A DNA stretch of 64,000 nucleotides, taken from assembly GCF_004664715.2 (NCBI RefSeq), contig NC_051063.1, positions 141,797,819 through 141,861,818 on the forward strand, read 5' to 3'. This DNA comes from Peromyscus leucopus. Its lineage: Eukaryota > Chordata > Mammalia > Rodentia > Cricetidae. Each line of letters begins with the position of its first letter. Positions within the stretch are counted from its first letter, which is position 1. Of this stretch, positions 1-11,559 are shown piece after piece. A program made the position numbers and the translations under genes. Below the pieces are notes generated by a model. It had not been told where the DNA came from. It did not search any database and worked only from the letters and a program-made list of their open reading frames with translations.

Positions 1-175
1 TGATTCCCAGAACCACTTTTGGTGTCAGTAAACAATTCAGTCAGAATCCAGTCAGAAACATTTTAGGAAGAAAAAAACAATCTGTCCTAAATTATGGATT
101 TTAAAGATTTCTTAAATGCAGTGAAGGAGCCAGGCTTTCTGAAACACTTTGCGGATTCTCAGAATATTTTCCCAG

Positions 176-182
<7 letters not shown>

Positions 183-230
<48 letters not shown>
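183..230. repeat. (AC)24 microsatellite
   Basis: This is an uninterrupted AC dinucleotide array of 48 bp, followed by a G-rich stretch and a short (AG)n. No SINE is recognisable next to it. It is probably length-polymorphic. Confidence 0.97.
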
Positions 231-232
<2 letters not shown>

Positions 233-1370
233 GGTAGGGGTGGAGGTGGGGGGCAGAGAGAGAGAGCATCCTGACCTGGGGAAAGAAAATTATTATACTC
301 CATTTTTTTTGCTATCTTGCGGTAAAATTGACAAATAAATGAAGTGCATATTTATGCTTAGTGTTATTAAGGCTATTAGTAATACTATTCAGTAACATAG
401 CCAATGGAAATGATTATCTGATACTCATTTTCTCTGCTTATTAATGAAGGTGCTCGTTTGCTCTTTTATTTGTTCTTATTTGATGTTTCTTTCTCCTTTT
501 GAAATTTCTGGTTCCTTTCTCATTTAGTCCAAGAGATGGCTCAGACGTTTACAGGTAAAGTAGAACACAGCGCTTTCACAAATCACTCTTTCGAGCCGTT
601 AATTTTGAAATAAAGTGGAAGCTACAGTTAAAATGGTTACAATCAGCGACGCAGGAAATCGCAACAAAACTAGGCTAAGTTGCAGGCAGGAATTATCCAG
701 TGAACTTGGGTTTCCAGCAAGCGTTTGCTTTCTCTCCAGGGTGGCACATAAAATGATATTCTCATCTGTGAAATTACCCCCAGAAACTTAAGGTGCTTTA
801 CACAGATCGTAGCTCTTATTAGGAAAGCCAGAATCGTTCATCCTCGCACTAGCTCGCCTTCCAGTCTGAAAATGTGTGTTGTTTTCTTAAGCTGTGAGGC
901 CGGTCGTTTAAAAATGTCTTCCTGTGTTCCAGCCCCTTCCACAAGTGCACCGGTGCCCAGTAAATAAAGTGGCAGCCCATGTCCCTTTTAGCAAAAGCTA
1001 TATATCTGTTCAGACTTGTAATTTGCTCCGTTTATATCCTTTGCCCTTGAACTCTGGTTATTAACGCAATGTTTCTCCAAATGATGCCATATAACTCTGC
1101 TCGGAGCACATTCGCGGTGTCACCACGCAAACATGCTAAGGGCCAGGGCCAGCTGAGGAGGGGAAAAATGACTACTGAAATGTGGGAGTTGTAATGTGTG
1201 TCTCTAAATGGAACAGCTGTAAACCCGACTGCTAATATTCAAATCGCAAGGCCAGAGTCAGATTCTGATGGCTAATATTGTGAAGTCTGCTCAGAAAGCA
1301 ATTTTTTTTTTTAACAAAGTGGCTTTGATTTTAACAAAAGAAACAGCCAGGATATTCCTCTCAAATGATG
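231..1370. other. repeat-poor non-coding block, candidate conserved element
   Basis: I recognise no SINE, LINE or LTR here and no frame that resembles a protein. CpG dinucleotides are retained (for example near 1100-1130 and 1225-1250), and there are TAAT and CTAATATTC-type AT-rich motifs around 1230-1280. The composition fits unique sequence of regulatory type, but conservation cannot be judged from one genome. Confidence 0.35.
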
Positions 1371-1372
1371 AA

Positions 1373-1418
1373 CCAAAAAACAAAACAAAACAAACAAACA
1401 AACAAAAAAACCAAACAC
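1373..1418. repeat. A-rich (CAAA)n simple repeat
   Basis: This is a degenerate array of CAAA and CAAAA units. It could be the tail of an unrecognisable old retroelement, because no SINE body is visible upstream. Confidence 0.85.
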
Positions 1419-1419
1419 A

Positions 1420-3835
1420 AAACTATCAGAAGAGGGAGAGCAAGCCTCTCAAGTGTACATTTTCAAAACTGATTTAATTAGTTAATCCAATAGTTATTGG
1501 ATGTCAGGGCTGAGAGTGTGTTTTTCCTCCACTACAAAATGCACATTGTATTTGTGATGAACTCCAGACCATATTCCTTTGTACAAGCCAAGGCAAACAC
1601 CAGTTTCTGTTTTAAACATGAAGCTTGCTTTGTGTGGTAACTCTTGTGTGTGACAATTGGATGTTGGCTGGGTTTAAGTAGGTTTTCATACAAAAATAAA
1701 ATCTACTAATTAATGTGTGAAATGTTGGCCAGAGAGTAGGACCAGTCTCCATTTAGAGTATGAGGAAGGCAGTGCACTGATTAACCAAATTCATAATTTA
1801 GGTAAGAGTGCAGAGGGTCCACACAGTCTCCTTTGCACTGATATTGTTCTTAGACCCTTTGCATTGCAGAGAAATTCACGTTTGCAACACTGTGCCTCAA
1901 CGGAAGCCTGTACCTGTTAGCTGAATTCAAAATGTTACATTGGCTTCAAAATAAGACTTTCAAAAAGTGGAAATCTCCAAAATCTTTATTTTAACAAAAA
2001 TCTCTCCTTTAAAGTGACTGGACATAGAAAATCTTTTCTTCACCCCCCCATTCATCCTTGAAAGGCATCTTTAGAAGAATTTGGATTTATGTGGCTATCT
2101 CCTTGGCCAGTCCCTGGAGGACACATAACACACTGCATGACAAACAGTTTATGGAGATGGAGATAATACTGCATCAGCTGTGTAATTCCACGTTGAATCC
2201 GAGCTAATTCGGAACTTGAGACACACGGCTAGCTGACTCATCCTTTGCCTTGACACAGAAATAAAGAAACTCCTGGCCTCTACAGTTGACTCTCCTAGTA
2301 CTTATTTTTAACACATATGACGTAATCTGTGTCTATTTTCATGACACATGCATGTGAGTATTATCAATAGAAAATAAATGTCCCATAGATGTCTGAGAGC
2401 ACCAAATACATCACACAGTGTTTACTGATTACTATTGCAGAAGGGAAATGAACTCTGGGTTCCAAAGGAGGGATACCAGGAACATTCAGGAAACACTCTT
2501 CTCATGAATATCAGCCTGCTCACTTTTTACTACTCTCCCTCTGGCAACCCATGCCTGAGCCAAAGAAGTACTGCACATTTAATAAATATCACCAATCTTG
2601 TGACTTTGAGTGTACCGCTTAGCAAAAAAATATGAAAATATAGAGAATTAAAACATAAATGTCATTTTCAAAGATTCCTAAGCATCTTAAGACATCCTTT
2701 ATGAGCAGGTGCCAGAGACAGACAACTTGACTACATCATTCATCTCAGAAATCCATCCACTAAGAGTACTTGGTGAATGCCCAGCCTATGTACTGAATTC
2801 AGTTTAGAAATGGGTGCTCCTGAATTCTTATCATTTTGTAGAATTAGACTTAAACGTAACAGAATTGTGAATTCTAATATTAATTTCAATTAAAATAGGT
2901 TTTGTGTGTAAACATGTATTTCATTCACAAAATGATGATGCTATCGTGAGAGGAAGACTCAATTTGATGACCTGGATACTTGGTAGTTTTCCATTCTCAC
3001 TGCTGTAACTTTGCTAAAATGTCCAGTAAACTGAAACTGTATATGATAGTCGATGTACATTTTCCTATAACTGAGAAGGGGAGTTGTCTTAATTGATAAA
3101 GAACATGTGTTTAATTCTTGATAGAATGAGGGCAGAGCTTATTAAAAATTCTGAGTGACTTGGGCTTTGCTGATGCTGCAGATTAACTTTGGATTGTCGA
3201 CGTTAGCCTACTAATTAAATGCATTTACATACATCTCAGTTTATGTATAGTATAATTATACCACCTCTAGTTCCAAAATTTAATTCCAAAATATGAGGAT
3301 ATCCTACCCCTGGTTACCCCTCTCTCATTCCCACCCCCTCAGTACAACTACTTGTAAAATTTCCTTTGCATTCTTTCAGAGTTACCTGGCCCTGTAACAA
3401 CCTCCACCCCTCTCTCCTTTTCCTTCTTAGTACTATTCAGTGTTACAAGTTATTTATTTGACTTCCTGGTAAAGGGAATGGACATTTGTCTCTTTTCAGT
3501 GATTCTGTTCCACACTTTCTCCAACCCCTTATTTAAGACACTCCTGTCATAATTTGTATTAAATTCATGCATCAATCCTCCGGAGGGCTGGTCTTGGGAA
3601 TCAGTCATTATTGCTTTGGCATTTCCCACTGGTCTGGTGTTGGTAATTGTGTTTAAATGTTTTCTCCGCTCACTTAGCTCTCTAGACAGTTATCATCAGG
3701 TTGTCACTCAACTTCCTGTGAATCTTGGAATCTAAGGCTCCTGCGGTTTTTGTTACTATGTCATTGCTTTCAAAAGATTTATTTCCAATTACGGGCATGT
3801 GTTTGTGTGTATCAAAATATGATAGGTGTATCATA
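1420..3835. other. unique non-coding sequence
   Basis: I see AT-rich, stop-dense sequence with no repeat that I can name. Around 2100-2250 and 2880-3240 it contains several TAAT/ATTA motifs. No gene is supported. Confidence 0.4.
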
Positions 3836-3839
3836 TTAG

Positions 3840-3994
3840 CACAGGTGCCTACAGAAGTTAGAGGCTTCAGATTCCCTGAAGGTAGAGTAATAGGAGGTTG
3901 TGAGATGTTTGGTATGGGGGCTAGGAGCCAAATTCCAGTCCCCTGGAAGAGCAGAACAAACTTTTCACTGCTGGGCCATCTTGCTATCCCCTAG
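3840..3994 (-). mobile_element. B3-type (B2 superfamily) SINE
   Basis: Read on the minus strand, the 3994 end starts with the tRNA-derived head (degenerate form of GATGGCTCAG-type box A), followed by the GAAGAGCAG-like segment in reverse (CTGGAAGAGCAG at about 3942). The region then continues through the B3-specific body, which on the plus strand reads like a reversed 'gatcccctggagctggagtta' module. It is diverged, so it is an old copy. Confidence 0.75.
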
Positions 3995-4174
3995 TTACTG
4001 TATTAAGACCAGAGTCTTCTGGTCAACCTCCATTTGCACTAATTACCCTTGACTCTGGGGTATAGCTGCCATTCTGGGCTCTCCCTTAACAACTTTGTCT
4101 CAGTTAAGAGACAAAGGCTCAGATAAGTCTCTCCTCCATTCAGAAGCCTGTCTTCCACTGGCTCACTATGAAAA

Positions 4175-4559
4175 TGTGCACGTGGTTTGTGGTGTCACTC
4201 TGTATGTGTTGTTTTTTTTTCAAAAAATGCCCCCAAAGTGAGTGACACTTTTCAGGGGTGTGGTCTTGTTGAAGTAGATGTGGCCTTGTTGGAGAAGTGT
4301 GTCACTGAGGGGGAGGGCTTTGAGGTCTCTTTTGTTCAAACTTCGCTCAGTGAGTCCCAGTCCACTTCCTGTTGCCTTCAGATCAAAATGTAGCAAGGAT
4401 TATGTCTGCTCCAAGTTATTTATTGACTTTATGCACACTCCCATGCTCCTTGCTGTGATGATAATGGACTGAACCTCTGAAACTGTAAGCAAACCATTCC
4501 AATTAAATTTTTCCTAAGAGTGGTGTCTCTTCACAGCAATAGAAACCCTAACTAAGGCA
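4175..4559 (+). mobile_element. ERVL-MaLR LTR, MT-like
   Basis: The sequence carries the hallmark words of rodent MaLR MT/ORR LTRs in order: a GGTGTGGTCTTGTTG core duplicated with TGTGGCCTTGTTGGAG, GTGTGTCACTGAGGGGG, GGGCTTTGAGGTCTC, then ATGATAATGGACTGAACCTC, CTGTAAGCAAACC, AATTAAAT and a 3' end GAAACCCTAACTAAGGCA. AATTAAAT sits where the LTR polyadenylation signal lies. The 5' boundary is uncertain and I see no clear target duplication. No internal retroviral sequence follows, so it appears to be a solo LTR. Confidence 0.78.
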
Positions 4560-4769
4560 CCATGTTCTTGTTTTGTAAATAGATTAGCTAACTGGAAGTC
4601 TCTACAGTCAAATTCTAAGGTAGAATCTCTTCTGTATTTTGCAGACTTTTTTTGCTGTTGAGAAATCAGAATCTATATGGAGTCTGCTGCCTTTAGTGCT
4701 GTCTCTGTTACATGTTCTTTCTCTAATATGTCTTCTGTTGAAAGTTGAGCTTTCCAGTAAAGGAAATGG

Positions 4770-4771
<2 letters not shown>

Positions 4772-4814
<43 letters not shown>
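4772..4814. repeat. (GT)n microsatellite
   Basis: This is a pure GT array of about 43 bp in unique sequence. Confidence 0.97.
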
Positions 4815-4816
<2 letters not shown>

Positions 4817-4939
4817 CTTAGAAAGTTCTTTTAATATGGCCATGTAGCTCCTTAAATTCCAGCCCATTTTCTTGAATTAATTCTTCAACAGCTACATACC
4901 TATTTTTTTTTTTCTGGATAGTTTATTGAGTTTTGTGTG

Positions 4940-5015
4940 TTTTTCCTCTCCTCTCCTCTCCTCTCCTCTCCTCTCCTCTTCTCTCCTCTCCTCTCCTCTC
5001 CTCTCTCTTTCTTTC
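4940..5015. repeat. (CCTCT)n pyrimidine tract
   Basis: These 76 bases are without a purine on the plus strand, mostly CCTCT pentamers with one CTTCT variant, ending in CTTTCTTTC. Such a tract can form triplex (H-DNA). Confidence 0.95.
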
Positions 5016-5126
5016 ATTTGTACTTATAATTTTTCTTTTCCTCAGGTGGTTTTCTTTCAAGGATACTTTTTTTTTTCACTCTCTGTTTTGATTCTAGTTT
5101 TCATTCTTTTAGTTGCTGGTTGAGAG

Positions 5127-5266
5127 AGAGAGGCAGGTAAATCTCTGTGAGTAAAAGTCCACATAGCAAGTTCCAGGCCAGCCAAAGCTATACAGTGAAT
5201 CCTTGTCTTAAAACACAAAATAAAACAACCAACCAAACAAACAAACACACACAAAAAAAACCTCAC
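5127..5266 (+). mobile_element. B1 SINE, 5'-truncated, with A-rich tail
   Basis: The central and 3' thirds of B1 are recognisable (AGGCAGGTAAATCTCTGTGAG, then TTCCAGGCCAGCCAAAGCTA, then CCTTGTCTTAAAA), followed by an A-rich (CCAA/ACAA)n tail. The first ~50 bp of B1 are missing. Confidence 0.75.
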
Positions 5267-5408
5267 TTTTCAGGAAAACTTTAAAAAGTATAGAAAAGGT
5301 GATTGGGAGCCTAGGGAATATGAAAGAGCAATCTCATCCTTACAGACCCAGTGCGGCCATTTCACAAATAATCTCAGTGTTATTTATTTATACTAATTCC
5401 CTGTAGAG

Positions 5409-5611
5409 CACTGATTCTCAACCTGTGGGTCATGACACCTTTGGGGGGTCTAATGACTTTTTCCCAGGGGTCACGTATCAGATATGCTGCATGTGAGATA
5501 TTTAGAATTACAGTTAACGAAGTAGCAACAAAAATAATTTTATGGTCGGGGTCACCACAACACCAAAACTGTATTAAAGGGTCACAGCATTAAGAAGGTT
5601 GAGAACCATTG
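5409..5611 (-). mobile_element. URR1-type hAT-Charlie non-autonomous DNA transposon
   Basis: The ends form terminal inverted repeats: CACTGATTCTCAACCTGTGG at the left and the complement of CAATGGTTCTCAACCTTCTT at the right. The interior has the URR1 words GGGGTCACCACAACACCAAAACTG (in part), TAATTTTATGGTCGGGG and AGTAGCAAC. Flanking 8-mers CTGTAGAG and CTTTAAGG match at 5 of 8 bases, consistent with a decayed hAT 8-bp target duplication. It has no coding capacity. Rodent-specific family. Confidence 0.88.
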
Positions 5612-5614
5612 CTT

Positions 5615-6455
5615 TAAGGTCTTGTAGAGATAAAAGCCCAGTTTCCAGTGTCTTGCTTCTCACAGACAGAGGACCTTTGTGTGTCTCAGTATATCAGTAT
5701 CCACCAACTGATGGCTGTAGCTCCAATGTCTTCAGTTTTAGCTCCCCAAGAAAACAAATTCTTAGCATTCTATTATGGAGATTCAAGGGCAGATGCCTTA
5801 GAACTCCAAAGGACAAAAGGAATGTGTAGTTCTAACCTCTTGGACAGTTTCAACCCTCCCACCCCCATCCTTCTCTTCCCCCTTCTGTTCCCTCTTCTGA
5901 GACTATATAGCTCTTACTATATAGTCCTGTCTGACTGGCCAGGGGCTTGCCTTCCTCTTTCCGAAGCCTTTCAAGGCTTGGATTACATATGTTGACCACC
6001 CCTCCATTCTGTCAACCCTCCTTCTTTATTAAGACCTACCTATAGTCACACTTCCTGAAGTACTTGGTGCCATTAGCTCTTCTAGATATTTCTTCAGCTT
6101 ACGACCCAGCAGTTCACAAAATCAGCTACCATTCAGGCTGTATTCCAGTTTCAAGGGTTTTCTCTGTTTTAGTCTTTTCTTTGTTCTTATTTCCTGCCTC
6201 TCGGAAATAGTCTAAACTGTATCAAACCAAATACAACCCTTTTAGTCTGTTTTATCTATTTTCTCACTGCAGTTATGTTCTGACACATATACTCAAGCCA
6301 CCATCCTCATCCAGAAGATGATTTTTTTTTCCTTTTGATTCATTTTATTTTGGCTACACAAAAATGACACTGTTGTCCAGCTAGTCTGTTAAAAGGGGAA
6401 AATTACTATTCTGGAAAGAGCAATTTATTTTAATTTTTAAAAATGTGGTATATGA
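5615..6455. other. unique non-coding sequence
   Basis: Pyrimidine-rich in places. The segment 5890-5995 is faintly reminiscent of an inverted old B1, but this is too weak to call. Confidence 0.35.
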
Positions 6456-6509
6456 GGTGTGTGTGTGTGGGGTGTGTGTGTGTGTGTAGTGTGTGTGTGG
6501 TGTGTGTGT

Positions 6510-6542
<33 letters not shown>

Positions 6543-6544
6543 TA

Positions 6545-6575
<31 letters not shown>

Positions 6576-6633
6576 TGTGGTGTGTGTGTGTGTGTGGTGT
6601 GTGTGTGTGTGTGTGTGGTGTGTGTGTGTGTGT
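6456..6633. repeat. interrupted (GT)n array with GGTGT steps
   Basis: About 178 bp of GT repeats broken by extra G bases (GTGGTGTG) at semi-regular intervals. It directly abuts the 3' end of the inverted SINE at 6634, so it is best read as an expanded (CA)n SINE tail on the minus strand. Confidence 0.95.
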
Positions 6634-6772
6634 CCCAACACCCATGTGGAGGTCAGAGGACAACTTGTAGGAGTCGGTGGTTCTCTCCTTCCTCCATGTA
6701 GGTGGTGGGGATTATACTCTGGTCATCAGTCTTGGCAGAAAGTACCTTATTCACTGAGTCATTTTCCAGAAC
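6634..6772 (-). mobile_element. B2-superfamily tRNA-derived SINE with CA tail
   Basis: On the plus strand: ACCCATGTGGAGGTCAGAGGA, CAACTTGTAGGAGTCGGT, GGTTCTCTCCTTCC, then CTGGTCATCAGTCTTGGCAG and CACTGAGTCATTTTCC. This is the reverse complement of a common muroid SINE whose head reads like GATGGCTCAGTGG. The GT array at 6456-6633 is its tail. Confidence 0.82.
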
Positions 6773-6774
6773 TG

Positions 6775-8185
6775 TTTATTTTCTTTGAGATTTAAAGGCA
6801 CTTTGAAATAGAGACATATAGTTAAGAATACTAAAATATTAATATTTATAAACTCCTAATTTCCAAGGAGATGCTAATTTTATACACCAAATGCTTTAGT
6901 GCTTTCCAAGGTTATCCTACTATTATATCATTTGAAGTAACATATTATTATGTCAGCAACTGATTAGCCCAAGTGTTAGTAGAGAATGGCTGACTATGGC
7001 GTGAGACAGGCAGAATGAGTGATGAAGGATTGTGTTTGGCATTAGCCATGATAGGAAATGGTATCACATACCAAAGATTAATTTCTATTATGGGGTTATT
7101 AAAGACTCGAAATTGAAATAAGATAAATAGACCACAGAAGAATTATACTCAATGATGCAAGATTTAATGAAAGCAAGTCATTTCTAATTCAACCTGTGCA
7201 TATAAACTCAGATGAAAGTGAGTGTTAGGCATTAAACCCACCTATATAAAGCATCCAAATATAATCTGCTACTCAGCAAGGAAATACCAAGGAAACTGTC
7301 TTCTGGGTGTATGGCTCTTTGCATTTCTTTTGAATAAGCTCAGCATCTTCATAGGGATTCCCTGAGTTCATCTCTTTAACTTTCATTGAACAAGAACACT
7401 AGGACAGACCTGAGGATGAGCTGTAAGATCATCGTTTCCAGGAACTATGCATGCACAGGGGAGCGAAAGCTGATGTAGACATAAAATCAGACTTAAAAAG
7501 ATGACCAGCTTTACTATCATTCTCTGAAGCTGCCCAAGTCCAGTGCACTATATGTCAGGCTTGTGAAGGTCAATACAAAGTGACAGATTGAAATACTCTG
7601 TGTGACTTGCAAAAGTCATTTTTGGATAAGCTGTGTCTCAAGATTTAAATTAAATGAAACCTAAGTTTGAGCAGGATTTCTTTCTTGATTTTTTTTTTAA
7701 ATGCAGAGTTGTAATTTTGTTTTATAAGGAATATCACTTTCATTCCTGGTTGTCACATAGATTTTACCATCATGGCAATAAGCTTGATGGCATGCAGCAA
7801 ATACTGATTAAGAGCTGGCCCTATTTCTTGAAGAAACCATAGATTTTTTTAACCATTCAACATTAAATGCCAAAGGTTTCTCTCAAAGTTTGGAGCCTTT
7901 TCCTGAAGTTGTAATTGAGAGAGAATTTCTCAGTATTTACTGCCCCCCCAACCAGAAAAAAAAAAAGAAAAGAAAAGAGAAAGTAAAAGACTGAAGCCGG
8001 TTTTATTTAGGTTTGCCCACATCTGCCATTTGACAGCTAGCTGCTTCATTTGTCTCTGGGAGCTAGTTACCTCCTATGTAAGAGGAGATAATATCTGGCG
8101 TCTGTCAGACTCGGTGGGGCAGCGATCCAGGGTCAGATTACAGGAAAGCACACATAGAGTCAACAGGCATGGTGCTGTTGATATT
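6775..8185. other. unique non-coding sequence
   Basis: No repeat or gene recognised. There is an A-rich AAAAGAAAAG stretch near 7955-7990. Confidence 0.4.
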
Positions 8186-8189
8186 TGTT

Positions 8190-8408
8190 TAAAATTACAT
8201 TTATTTATTTCATTGTGTGTATTTGGGGAGAGGAGAAGAAAGTGGAGGGCTGTGCCCTGCACTAGACCATGTGCACCAAGGCAAGTGTATGGGGGTCAGA
8301 AAATACCTTTCAAAAGTAAGTTGCCTGTTTCAGCTGTTTGGTCCCAGGGGTCCATCCGAGGTGGTCAGACTTGGTGGCAAATGTCTTTACCTACTAAGCC
8401 ATCTCATG
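8190..8408 (-). mobile_element. old B2-superfamily-like SINE
   Basis: Reverse-complement words of the same SINE type as at 6634: TTATTTATTTCATTGTGTGT (tail), GGGGGTCAGAAAATACC, AGTTGCCTGTTTCAG, GTCCCAGGGGTCCATCCGAG, CAGACTTGGTGGCAAATG and CTACTAAGCCATCTCATG (head). It is strongly diverged. Confidence 0.65.
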
Positions 8409-8436
8409 TCACCTCCTCCAAACCTGCTGTTTGAAA

Positions 8437-8512
8437 GGGTTTCTTGTGGTCCAGGCTAGTCATAAACTTCAGATCTCTCCACTTCCACCTTGTACTACCA
8501 CATCCAGATAAT
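8437..8512 (-). mobile_element. B1 SINE fragment, degenerate
   Basis: GGTTTCTTGTGGTCCAGGCT then GTCATAAACTTCAGATCTC resemble the inverted B1 3' half. It is truncated before the diagnostic GGGATTAAAGGC box. Confidence 0.5.
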
Positions 8513-8514
8513 TC

Positions 8515-9465
8515 CTGCGGATGATTTTATCACTAGCTTTGTGGGTCTGTTATCACGATTATCAACTTTTCTACCAGCTGACATGTTGTGATATTGATTT
8601 ACGTGTAACTCTGAGATGAAGATTCTAAAAGGACATGTTGTAGAACCAGATTTAACTAGTGTGTTTCTCATCGTTCTCTGGTATTTGGAACAATCTAGGC
8701 ACCTTGTAGCTTGTTGGCAGCAGCTTCTGGATATGGAAATCTATGCTATGAGCTCTCTCTGCACAGACCTGATTCAGAGTCAAGACTTTGTACTTCGTTG
8801 ATGAATTCTCTTCCCCCTCCTCACTTGTACAGGACCAGGCAGCATGGTGACCTTTTATCTGGCCCTTGCAGCTGGTCAAGGAAGGCCCCTTAGTACTCTG
8901 AGGGTCCACACAATATATTTCAACATGCAAGGTGTCATCATGGACTGAGTCAAGTCAGCCAGTCTTGTCTCTTCAGCTGTTCTTTTTGAGGCTAGGTGTA
9001 CTTATGAATCTTAAAGTGATGGGGATTTGGGTAGCATTCGATTAAATTAATTTTTGCTCCAATATTTTTTTTGAGAAGAAAGAATTGGTTAAATTTAATC
9101 TCCAATAGTGGATGGATTTTTCTTTTCCTTTCTTTTTTCTTTTTAACCATTACCAGCAGAAGCATGTAGAAAGTAAAGGATGGACTGCACCGTGGAGAAG
9201 CATCTTCTTTACCAGCTCTTGGGCTGACCAAGCTACTACTAACCATGGTGAGCGCATACTACCCTTACACATTTCAATATGTCACCTTTGAGCAGTAAGA
9301 GAAATGCAGAAAATTTGGGGTGGTTTTCCTGGCTGGATGCCATTAACCCTTTCAATGCTGGCAACATGCTCCTGGAAAAAAAGCACTTTGAATTCTCCCA
9401 TCACTGTTCCTCCACAAGATCTGTGCAACAAGATCATCTCCCCCCCCCCACACACGTTTGAACTC
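8515..9465. other. unique non-coding sequence
   Basis: No recognisable element or gene. Confidence 0.4.
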
Positions 9466-9467
9466 AT

Positions 9468-9468
<1 letters not shown>

Positions 9469-9504
<36 letters not shown>
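9469..9504. repeat. (CA)18 microsatellite
   Basis: Pure CA array of 36 bp, preceded by a C9 run and a short CACAC at 9441-9455. Confidence 0.96.
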
Positions 9505-9505
<1 letters not shown>

Positions 9506-9792
9506 CCATTAAACACACAATTTTAGTAAAAGAAATTTTAGGACAGATACAGACAGATGATCCTCTGGGTATGACAAACTGTTTGGTCCTTACCTTGTGT
9601 AGTATGCTCAGCCAAATTCTAAATTCTTCTACCTCTGTCTTGAAGCCTACTTCATATTGCCTGCAGGACCTTATTTACAGTGCAATTTCGATAAGGTTAC
9701 TTCTATATGGAAAGATTTATTTTGTATCCCAAACTGATTAGATTTAAACTGCATAGCTAACCACGGGATTAAGGAGACACATTTCAGGTGAG

Positions 9793-9835
9793 GGCTCCCT
9801 CCATAGCTCAGAGGTTAGAGCACTGGTCTTGTAAA
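9793..9835 (+). pseudogene. tRNA-Thr(TGT) 5' half, tRNA-derived pseudogene
   Basis: Starting with GGCTCC and continuing CATAGCTCAGAGGTTAGAGC then ACTGGTCTTGTAAA, this matches the 5' half of eukaryotic tRNA-Thr-TGT: acceptor 5' strand (with a small CTCC-type duplication), D arm with box A, 5' strand of the anticodon stem and a complete CTTGTAA loop with anticodon TGT at 9830-9832. Similarity stops one base after the anticodon loop. The variable loop, box B/T arm and acceptor 3' strand are absent. It cannot make a functional tRNA. Confidence 0.8.
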
Positions 9836-9984
9836 GAGCCACATTCTTTTATGCATGAAATATGCTTTCTGCCTCCTCCAATGAAATCCTCCTTGTGCTT
9901 GAAAATGTACTGTGAGAAAATATTTCTATTGATTTAGGGTCCAGCACTAATATTTTGGTATACAAAGACAATCAATTGATAAGA

Positions 9985-10350
9985 AAGCCCACAAGAAATG
10001 GACAAAAATGGAACAGGGACTTCAGAGGAAAATAGACAATAAATGTATGAAACACTAGATACCAAATAAAGCAATGAGGAAAACCATTATTAATTATTGC
10101 TTTCAAACTGAAATAGTTTGTAAAATACTGATTCACGCTGTCAAGGATACATGGCTATGTGAAGTTGGTAAGAGTTGGCATTATCAAATGCAAACTTTCT
10201 AACCGTGTTCTAAACAACTGCGATCAAAAGTCCACGGGGATATGTATTAGATTTTCAGGATAGATTTATTCACAAGTGAAACCCAGGAATTGTCTTAGCT
10301 CTATCAAATGGGCAAATGATTCTTAGCCATTGCTGTGACTACACCATAAA
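9985..10350 (+). mobile_element. ancient L1 (L1M/HAL1-type) remnant
   Basis: The region follows the layout of the end of mammalian L1 ORF2, such as GACTTCAGAGGAAAATAGAC, AATAAATGTATGAAA and the 'gtcaaggatacatggctatgtgaagttgg' segment. Many substitutions and indels leave no open frame. The call rests on recognition of these words and is moderate. Confidence 0.5.
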
Positions 10351-10359
10351 ATGCTAATC

Positions 10360-11555
10360 TTTTTTAAAAATGCATGGTAGACAAGATAGTTAAGACATGT
10401 ATAGGGTTAAGTCACAGCAAGTCACACTTGCACGTTTATACACAAAAGAGAACGGGTATAAAAAAGGGATGCAAATTTGCCAAAAGGCACTCAGGGGGCT
10501 GGGCACCAATGCTGGAGAGTTTGCCTTTCCTGAGAATGTGTGGATAGGAGTACACGGAATCCAGGGGAAAGCGAGGGGAAGGAATTAAGAAAAATGAGAA
10601 GAGACTTAGAGATTTGTTATTCTGACTCTTTCAACCATTTAAAAATAGAGTACACTCAGGAATTATATAATTAAGTGACAAAAATAGAAATCCTTTATTT
10701 CCTTTTAATATAATGACTCTTCAAATGGTTTGATATATTGTTAGAGACTTGGAACAGTTCTTCATACATTCTGGGTATGAGCAAAGGCAGCCATATGATA
10801 CATTCTACCAAACCAGCCCTTGCTCTTTCTTCCTGTCTTCCCTGGGAGGTGTTCATGCCTTCAGCATGACTGTTTTTATGGTCTAGCCACATGCACATTA
10901 TTAAAGAGTACACCAGCTTTTATTTCATGATTATTGTCCGATATGCCTAACCTGTTTGTGCTCTCTAGTGCCAGTTTGACTTAATCAACCAATTCAAAAA
11001 TGCATTACATGCTTTTCCGTTTCCCACCGAAGTGCACGGATAAATTATCATATGCAAAGAGGTGTGTTTTTAGCATTTGTCTTCTTATAGTCTATTATCT
11101 ATTAGTTCTGAGCTATCAATGGGTCATACATATGGAGTATGTGTTTCAATCCAGTAAAATAAAGTTCCATTAAGTTTTGGTGTTTTTTTTTCTTCTTCTG
11201 TACTTCTTGACTCTTATTTGTGTACAGTTCACATTTTAGAATCGACTTGCCATTACCATCAATAATCTTTCATCGATGTTGGTTGAAGTTGTGCTTAATT
11301 TACACATATCTTTAGACAGACATATCTTTGTTGTATTGAATTATATTCAATTAATGTGAACCTCTTCTATATCCCACATAATTTGGTATTCTTTATCAGT
11401 ATCTGGTAAAAATTAACTTTATAATGTTGTTCCTATGGGCACCCTTCTTTCTAACTGATATAATTTTTAGGAATGGTGTGATTTCATTATTCTGTATGGC
11501 CTCCTTCATTTTCAGTATGTTTTGTAACAAATTCTGATTGTCTTAAGAAAGCATG
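10360..11555. other. AT-rich non-coding sequence
   Basis: No gene is supported. The T-rich part from about 11150 could be an inverted, decayed L1 fragment, but I cannot identify it firmly. Confidence 0.3.
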
Positions 11556-11559
11556 CTTA

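Noticed and set aside
5890..5995. Inverted old B1
   Set aside because: Only faint similarity; no continuous match to B1 boxes.
6381..6795. Cys/Val- or His/Thr-rich open frames
   Set aside because: They are translations of the (GT)n array in all frames.
9793..9835. Functional tRNA-Thr gene
   Set aside because: The 3' half, including box B and the acceptor 3' strand, is missing.
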